A DNA stretch of 11,279 bases, from positions 1-11,279 of the forward strand of contig CAIXPZ010000159.1 in the NCBI GenBank assembly GCA_903921455.1. Direction: 5' to 3'. Below the pieces are notes generated by a model. The model was given only the letters and a program-made list of their open reading frames with translations, ran no database searches and had not been told where the DNA came from. The DNA comes from an uncultured Verrucomicrobia subdivision 3 bacterium (GTDB lineage: Bacteria; Verrucomicrobiota; Verrucomicrobiae; Limisphaerales; UBA11358). This document shows positions 7,275-11,279 of this stretch, in pieces; position 1 is the first letter of the stretch, and every line of letters begins with the position of its first letter. The position numbers and the translations under genes were made by a program.

Positions 7275-7889
7275 TCACAGCGGCAGGAAATACAAAACGC
7301 GAACCATCTGCGCCGTCGCCAAACCGCCCAAGATGATGGAGCAAATCCACAGCGGTTTTTTCTTCACGATGAGACACATCGCACCGAGCGCGATGGCGAT
7401 TTGGAATAGCGTAATGGCCAGTCCCATTTCCTTGGAATGTTCGGCGGAGTTGGTCGCGTTCTTGCGCGCGTCGTCACGCGCAGCTTCCAGCTTCTTCGCG
7501 TCGGCGGTGATCTCGGCCTTGTCTTTGGTGTATTGCTCAATCTTCCCCTTGACCTTCGTGATGGACGCAGCATCGGCGGACGGCGCGGCGTTGAGATGCT
7601 CCAGTTCGAGCTCGTAAAGATTCTGCTTGATGGACTTCGCCTCGAAATAAGACCACTTGTCGGACGCCTGCGCCTGGTTGAACGTCGCCTCGTTCATGTC
7701 CTTCAGCGTGCGCGTCGAGAACCCCCCGCCCTTGAGCGTGGCGACGGCCGCGAGCACGGCGATGAACACCATGGTGAGCGAGACATATTTCGTCCAGCGC
7801 TCGCGCTTTTCTTTTTCCTTCTGCGCGACGTGTTCCGCGCGCAGCGCGGCCACCAACTGTTTTAATTCGTTTAAGTCCGATGATTCCAT
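7275..7889 (-). CDS. DUF4337 family membrane protein
   Basis: A 204-residue protein with an N-terminal charged helix (residues 5-33, rich in K and E), one membrane segment at about 35-53, a long soluble helical region (60-150) and two further membrane segments at about 156-175 and 179-199. The motif QAQASDKWSYFEAKSIKQNLYE at 72-93 is the hallmark of DUF4337 proteins. Residues 110-145 are rich in charged residues and probably form a coiled coil. The family is widespread in bacteria and has no established function; an inner-membrane scaffold or sensor role would be a guess. It lies between purB and the reductase on the same strand, after the predicted purB terminator, so it may need its own promoter. 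The ATG at 7889 gives the expected N-terminal helix; no Shine-Dalgarno site is visible. Confidence 0.85.
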   Translation of the reverse strand: MESSDLNELKQLVAALRAEHVAQKEKEKRERWTKYVSLTMVFIAVLAAVATLKGGGFSTRTLKDMNEATFNQAQASDKWSYFEAKSIKQNLYELELEHLNAAPSADAASITKVKGKIEQYTKDKAEITADAKKLEAARDDARKNATNSAEHSKEMGLAITLFQIAIALGAMCLIVKKKPLWICSIILGGLATAQMVRVLYFLPL

Positions 7890-7903
7890 AATGATGATGG
7901 GTT

Positions 7904-7938
7904 AAAAAATGTTCCGCCCGCCCGCCAGTTTGGGCGGG
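7904..7938 (-). terminator. rho-independent terminator candidate after purB
   Basis: CCCGCCC (7917-7923) pairs perfectly with GGGCGGG (7932-7938) over an 8-base loop. Read on the minus strand the hairpin is followed, after 7 bases, by a run of six T (A-run at 7904-7909 on the plus strand). It lies 45 bases after the purB stop. The distance from stem to T-run is longer than ideal. Confidence 0.5.
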
Positions 7939-7983
7939 ACGGTCGGGAAGAATATAAAAATCAAAAATTCTGTCCAGCCCGGT

Positions 7984-9318
7984 TCACAGCCCCAGTTTCT
8001 TGAACCGGTTGTTCACTTCCTTGAAATGGAAATCCAGCGAGCAAAGTTTTTCGAGTTCGCCGGGCTTGAAAAGTTTTGCCACTTGCGCGTCCAATTTTAG
8101 CTGCTCCACAAAGTCCGCGTCGTCGCGGCCGGCGTGTTTGACTTCCCACGTCTTCATCGCGGCGTCCTGACAAATCTTGTAAGCCGCCTCGCGCGTCAGA
8201 CCTTTCTTGATGAGCGCGAGCAGGATGGTCTGCGAATTCCACATGCCCAGACTCAAGCCGAGATTTTTCTTCATGTTCGCCGGATAAACGACGATGCCGT
8301 CCATCAAGCGCGTGAGCAGGCCGAACATGTAATCGAGCAGCGTGCAGCTATCGGGGAAAATAATCCGCTCGACGGACGAATGCGAAATATCCCGCTCGTG
8401 CCAGAGCGCCACATTTTCCAGCGACGCCATCGCGTTACCGCGCAACACGCGCGCGAGGCCGGTGAGGCGTTCCCAAGTGATGGGATTGCGTTTGTGCGGC
8501 ATGGCGCTGCTGCCTTTCTGGCCTTTGGTGAACGGTTCTTCCGCTTCCAAAACTTCCGTGCGCTGCAAGTGGCGAAACTCCACCGCCCAGCGTTCGATGC
8601 TTGCGCCGACCAGCGCCATCGCGAGTTGAAACTCGGCATGGATGTCGCGCTGCACGACTTGCGTGGCGATGGGCGCGGCACCGATGCCGAGCTTCTTGCA
8701 GACGAACGCCTCGACGCGCGGCGAAAGATGCGCGCTCGTGCCGACGGCACCGGAAATCTTCCCGATGGAGACCACCTCGCGGACGGATTCCAACCGCCGC
8801 AGCGCGCGGGTAAATTCATCGTGCATGAGCGCCATTTTCAAACCGAACGTCGTCGGCTCGCCGTGGATGCCGTGGCTGCGGCCCATGCACGGCGTGAACT
8901 TGTGCTCCTGCGCGCGCCGGGCGATGACGGGCAGAAGTTTTTTGACATCGGCAATCAGGATGTCCGCGCTCTGCTGCATCTGCACGGCGTAGCAGGTGTC
9001 GCCCACGTCGCTGCTGGTCAGGCCGAAATGAAACCAGCGGCTGGCGTCGTCATTGATAGCCTCGGCGACGGCGGTGGTGAAGCCGATGACGTCATGGTTC
9101 AAAACTTTTTCCAGTTCGCGCTGGCGGGCGACGAGGCCGGGCAAATCGGCGAACCATTGGTCGCAGCCGGTTTTGATCTTGGCGAAATCTTTGGCGGGAA
9201 CAATCTTCTCCTTCACCAACGCCTCGCTGGCGAGCAGTTCGATTTGCAGCCAGATCTTGAGCTTGTTTTCGTCCGTCCAAATCGCCCGCATCTCGGGGCG
9301 CGAATAGCGCGTAATCAT
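7984..9318 (-). CDS. purB: adenylosuccinate lyase
   Basis: A 444-residue enzyme of the fumarase/aspartase superfamily, the normal length for PurB. It catalyses two steps of purine synthesis: fumarate release from SAICAR to give AICAR, and from adenylosuccinate to give AMP. The family signature SSAMPHKRNP is at 270-279 and includes the catalytic loop serine. Other conserved blocks are NHDV (74-77), FGLTSSDVGDT (98-108), GRSHGIHGEPTTFG (146-159, with His149 as general acid) and ERDISHSSVER (308-318). It acts as a cytosolic homotetramer. The ATG at 9318 puts RYSRPEM, the usual PurB N-terminus, at residue 4. No Shine-Dalgarno site is visible. The upstream gene-free region holds the 21-bp array, which ends about 125 bases before the start codon; whether it influences purB is unknown. 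Confidence 0.97.
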   Translation of the reverse strand: MITRYSRPEMRAIWTDENKLKIWLQIELLASEALVKEKIVPAKDFAKIKTGCDQWFADLPGLVARQRELEKVLNHDVIGFTTAVAEAINDDASRWFHFGLTSSDVGDTCYAVQMQQSADILIADVKKLLPVIARRAQEHKFTPCMGRSHGIHGEPTTFGLKMALMHDEFTRALRRLESVREVVSIGKISGAVGTSAHLSPRVEAFVCKKLGIGAAPIATQVVQRDIHAEFQLAMALVGASIERWAVEFRHLQRTEVLEAEEPFTKGQKGSSAMPHKRNPITWERLTGLARVLRGNAMASLENVALWHERDISHSSVERIIFPDSCTLLDYMFGLLTRLMDGIVVYPANMKKNLGLSLGMWNSQTILLALIKKGLTREAAYKICQDAAMKTWEVKHAGRDDADFVEQLKLDAQVAKLFKPGELEKLCSLDFHFKEVNNRFKKLGL

Positions 9319-9336
9319 GGCATCAGTTTAGACAAA

Positions 9337-9363
9337 GCGTTGAATCGTTGAAATGTTAAATCG
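9337..9363 (+). repeat. short CGTTGAA-type repeat, copy 1
   Basis: Three near-identical 9-base steps: GCGTTGAAT, CGTTGAAAT, GTTAAATCG. It lies 19 bases upstream of the purB start codon and so could overlap its promoter. The same motif recurs at 9925-9960 and, inverted, at 9991-10011. Confidence 0.7.
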
Positions 9364-9443
9364 CGGCATCGTGGATGGAACCGCGCCAACCCGCGCTGGC
9401 CGCGAATCATCCGGGATGACCGACGTTCCAGCGACAAATGGCG

Positions 9444-9780
9444 GCGATTATTCTCAAAATAAACGCAATTATTCCGCGCATGGGCGCAATTAATCCGCGA
9501 TTGAGGACGTTCATTTCGTGAATGAACCCGATTATTCCGGGATTGAACGCTTTCATTCCGACAATAAATGCAATTATTTCCGAATTGAACGCAATTATTC
9601 CGACAATAATTACGATTATTTCCGAATTGAATGGATTTATTCCGCGAGTGAACGCGATTTATTCGGAATTGAACGCGATAGATTCGAGATAAAATGCAAT
9701 TTATCCGGAATCCAAAGCGATTTATTCCGAAGAAATTGCAATATATCCGGAATAAATTGCGTTTTATAACGCAACCACGA
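9444..9780. repeat. array of fifteen 21-bp units plus one decayed unit
   Basis: Units start at 9444, 9465, 9486, 9507, 9528, 9549, 9570, 9591, 9612, 9633, 9654, 9675, 9696, 9717 and 9738, with a degenerate one at 9759. The period is exactly 21 with no indel. Each unit has a first half close to GCRATTATTCCG and a second half close to GAATTGAAC. The left units favour ATTATTCC; units from 9654 on favour ATTTATTCC or ATTTATCC. The array is much richer in A and T than the surrounding genes. Several units are inverted repeats, for example AATTATT/AATAATT at 9593-9611 and GTTCATT/AATGAAC at 9509-9527. There are no unique spacers, so it is not a CRISPR array. The function is not known to me. Confidence 0.9.
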
Positions 9781-9924
9781 CGACAGATTTCATAGAAAAT
9801 GGCTGTAATTCAGGACTTTGAGCGGCAAATGGCGCATTTGGCGATTTTTGACCAGCCAACCCACCGAAGCATCGGCAAAGAAGCAGCGCGGCGACGGAGT
9901 TGGTTGCGGCAAGTTCTTGAGTTT

Positions 9925-9960
9925 GCGTTGAAGCGTTGAAGCGTTAAATCGTTGTTGAAA
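9925..9960 (+). repeat. short CGTTGAA-type repeat, copy 2
   Basis: Two exact 8-base steps GCGTTGAA, then GCGTTAAA, then TCGTTGTTGAAA. It shares the segment GTTAAATCG with copy 1 at 9337-9363. It sits between the 21-bp array and the exporter gene. Confidence 0.7.
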
Positions 9961-9990
9961 CAGAAAACCCCGCCGCCACGGACGCAGCAC

Positions 9991-10011
9991 GATTCAACTA
10001 TTCAACGAATC
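9991..10011 (-). repeat. short CGTTGAA-type repeat, copy 3 (inverted), overlapping the exporter stop
   Basis: On the plus strand it reads GATTCAACTA followed by TTCAACGAATC, the complement of the CGTTGAA motif of the other two copies. It includes the stop codon (9994-9996) and the last five codons of the exporter gene, so the repeat appears to supply the end of the reading frame. Confidence 0.6.
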
Positions 10012-10998
10012 ACGATTTATTGCTTTCCCCTCCAGCCAGCGGGATTGCAGCAGCACATTCGCCGCCGTGATCAGGCCGCCGCCGAGGAGCAATCGCGCGG
10101 TAACTGTTTCGTTCAGGTAATGAATGCCAGCCCAGCTTGAAAAGATTCCCGGCAGAAACAGCGCCAGCAGGCTCGCGAACACCGGCTCCGCGCAGTAAAT
10201 CAAGCCCGCCTCCGTCGCCGTGACGTGCCGTTGCCAGACGTTCATCAGAATGAAGGCCGCCAGCGTGCAGAACGCGATGATGATCGCCAGCAACCCGCAC
10301 GCCGGCCACGAAGCGTAGGCGCGCAGCCACGCGGACGCATCCGGCGCGGTGGCGACCGCGAACGGCGCACCCACCAGCGCGAAGCCCAACAGCATGACGG
10401 TGGTTAAAACCAGCGGCCGGTTCGCAGCGTAGCGCGGATGGTTGAGGCCGAGGATTTGCCCGGTGAACAGGAACGAGGCAAGCAGCGTTTCGATTTCGCC
10501 GCGACCGAGACGGAGGGAATGCAAATTGATTTCCGCGAGCACCGCCACGCCGGCCACGACGAGCGCGATGCACAAAAATATTTTCCGCGTCGGCCATTGC
10601 CGGTGCACCAGCGCCAGCCAGACCGGAATGAACACGCAATAACCTTGCGTGAGAAAAGCCGACGTGGACGCCGTGGTGTAAGCGAGTCCGTCCATCTGAA
10701 AGATAATGCCCACGCCGCCAAACGCCGCGAGCAACATCCCCTGCTCCACTTCCAACCGACGCACGGTGTGCATTTGCCGGAAGCTGATGAGCAACATCAA
10801 AATGCCGGCAATGCCAAAACGATACGTCACGCTCAACGACGAGAAAAACCAGCTCCCGGACTGCGGCAAAAGATTTTGCTGCGTGAGTGCCAGCGCTTTC
10901 ATCGCCGGAAAACTCACCGCCCACATCAGCGTGCAAACGACCAGCATCTGCATGGCGCGGCGGCGCGGAGCGGCGGCGATGTCGGCGCTGGGATTCAA
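9994..10998 (-). CDS. EamA/DMT family transporter
   Basis: A 334-residue inner-membrane protein with about ten hydrophobic segments arranged as two EamA repeats, the standard DMT layout. Typical features are WAVSFPAMKA (26-35) in the first segment, RFGIAGILMLL (60-70), GLAYTTASTSAFLTQGYCVFIPVWLAL (104-130), and in the second half EAGLIYCAEPVFASLLALFL (263-282) with LLLGGGLITAANVLL (303-317). Members export amino acids or other metabolites or act as drug/metabolite exchangers; the substrate cannot be read from the sequence. The longest frame begins with TTG at 10998, which overlaps the rhomboid stop by three bases and suggests translational coupling. The ATG codons at 10953 or 10947, just before the first membrane segment, are good alternatives (319 or 317 residues). 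There is no Shine-Dalgarno site to decide. The last residues (about NRDSLNS) come from a short intergenic-type repeat and are probably not functional. Confidence 0.85.
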   Translation of the reverse strand: MNPSADIAAAPRRRAMQMLVVCTLMWAVSFPAMKALALTQQNLLPQSGSWFFSSLSVTYRFGIAGILMLLISFRQMHTVRRLEVEQGMLLAAFGGVGIIFQMDGLAYTTASTSAFLTQGYCVFIPVWLALVHRQWPTRKIFLCIALVVAGVAVLAEINLHSLRLGRGEIETLLASFLFTGQILGLNHPRYAANRPLVLTTVMLLGFALVGAPFAVATAPDASAWLRAYASWPACGLLAIIIAFCTLAAFILMNVWQRHVTATEAGLIYCAEPVFASLLALFLPGIFSSWAGIHYLNETVTARLLLGGGLITAANVLLQSRWLEGKAINRDSLNS

Positions 10999-11279
10999 GC
11001 GCGCTTGATGTGCTTGCGGGCGGTTTCGAGAATTTCGCGCTCGCGCGGCGTGAGACTTTGGAGGCCGTGCGCAGAAATCTTGTCGAGGATGGGATCCACT
11101 TCGGTTTCCACATAACCGGCGGAGGATTTTTCCTCCAACGGCTCCAGCGACGGCCGGCGCAGCAAAACTTTTTCCGCCGGGCGCAAGTCGCCTTCCAGCC
11201 GCGACCAGTCGCCTTGCAGGATTTTCCGCACGAAGAACCAGCCCATCGCCATGCCGCCGAGATGCGCGGCGTGCGCCAC
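10995..11279 (-). CDS. rhomboid family intramembrane serine protease, C-terminal end (N-terminus outside window)
   Basis: The frame is open to the window edge, so the gene starts beyond it; the visible 94 codons are the end of the protein. The first residues, AHAAHLGGMAMGWFFVR, carry the last rhomboid membrane helix with the catalytic-type His in the AHxxHLGG motif. After this comes a cytoplasmic tail of about 75 residues ending with DPILDKISAHGLQSLTPRER, the acidic/basic helical tail (DUF6576-like) often found on rhomboids of Bacteroidota and Verrucomicrobiota. Rhomboids cleave membrane proteins within the bilayer using a Ser-His dyad; the catalytic Ser must lie upstream of the window edge. 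The stop overlaps the start of the EamA transporter gene, indicating one transcript. Confidence 0.85.
   Translation of the reverse strand: MAHAAHLGGMAMGWFFVRKILQGDWSRLEGDLRPAEKVLLRRPSLEPLEEKSSAGYVETEVDPILDKISAHGLQSLTPREREILETARKHIKRA

Larger units (their letters stand above)
9319..9993. other. 675-bp gene-free region with repeats
   Basis: This gap between the exporter stop and the purB start contains no credible gene. From left to right it holds a CGTTGAA-type short repeat (9337-9363), about 80 bp of ordinary GC-rich DNA, the AT-rich 21-bp array (9444 to about 9770), about 150 bp of unassigned DNA with a small hairpin CAAATG/CATTTG at 9826-9840, a second CGTTGAA repeat (9925-9960), and the start of a third, inverted one (9991-10011) that runs into the exporter gene's 3' end. 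Frames at 9518-9769 and 9790-9990 are considered artefacts of the repeats. Confidence 0.7.

Noticed and set aside
8134..9351. 405-residue plus-strand open frame opposite purB
   Set aside because: The purB signature and full-length match on the minus strand are unambiguous; the plus frame is a shadow.
9444..9780. CRISPR array
   Set aside because: Units are contiguous 21-bp repeats without unique spacers, and no cas gene is present.
9826..9850. terminator-like hairpin CAAATG/CATTTG followed by a T-run
   Set aside because: The stem is 6 bp and mostly A-T, the T-run is separated by GCGA, and no plus-strand gene precedes it.
9790..9990. 66-residue minus-strand open frame with RFNASTLQR-type sequence
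   Set aside because: The frame runs through the CGTTGAA repeats, a typical source of spurious ORFs, and shows no other coding feature.

Overview
The window looks like a piece of chromosome from a Verrucomicrobiota bacterium, probably of the Limisphaerales/Pedosphaera type. This rests on gene content and style, not on a marker gene: the tail of a GH106-like rhamnosidase, a DUF4337 protein, a rhomboid protease with an acidic cytoplasmic tail, a secreted PEGA-like repeat protein with a verrucomicrobial C-terminal module, almost no strong Shine-Dalgarno sites, and CGTTGAA-type short repeats between genes. The coding DNA is GC-rich. I saw no transposase, integrase, CRISPR array, tRNA or rRNA.

Left part (1-4115, plus strand): the 3' part of a large glycoside hydrolase, then an MFS permease of the nucleoside:H+ symporter type, then a secreted trypsin-like peptidase candidate that starts 11 bases after the permease stop. 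These could be a short carbohydrate or organic-matter scavenging cluster.

Middle part (4121-7220): an intact YghZ/Gpr-type aldo-keto reductase gene (minus strand) lies to the right. A 415-bp copy of its 3' end, without any catalytic residues, lies to the left. Between the two copies, on the plus strand, is a secreted protein of five 76-78-residue PEGA-like repeats with its own promoter and a duplicated leader. The arrangement looks like an insertion or duplication scar. The two reductase copies show a mosaic identity pattern that suggests gene conversion.

Right part (7275-11279, all minus strand): a DUF4337 membrane protein, adenylosuccinate lyase (purB) with a plausible terminator, a 675-bp gene-free region, an EamA/DMT exporter, and the C-terminus of a rhomboid protease overlapping the exporter start.

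The most unusual element is in the 675-bp gap upstream of purB. It is an AT-rich array of fifteen full 21-bp units plus one decayed unit, in perfect register with no indels (9444 to about 9770). Individual units have partial dyad symmetry and their short GC-rich blocks recur every 10-11 bp. Short CGTTGAA-type repeats flank it. It is not a CRISPR, and the reading frame through it is probably a by-product of the 21-bp period. Its function is unknown.
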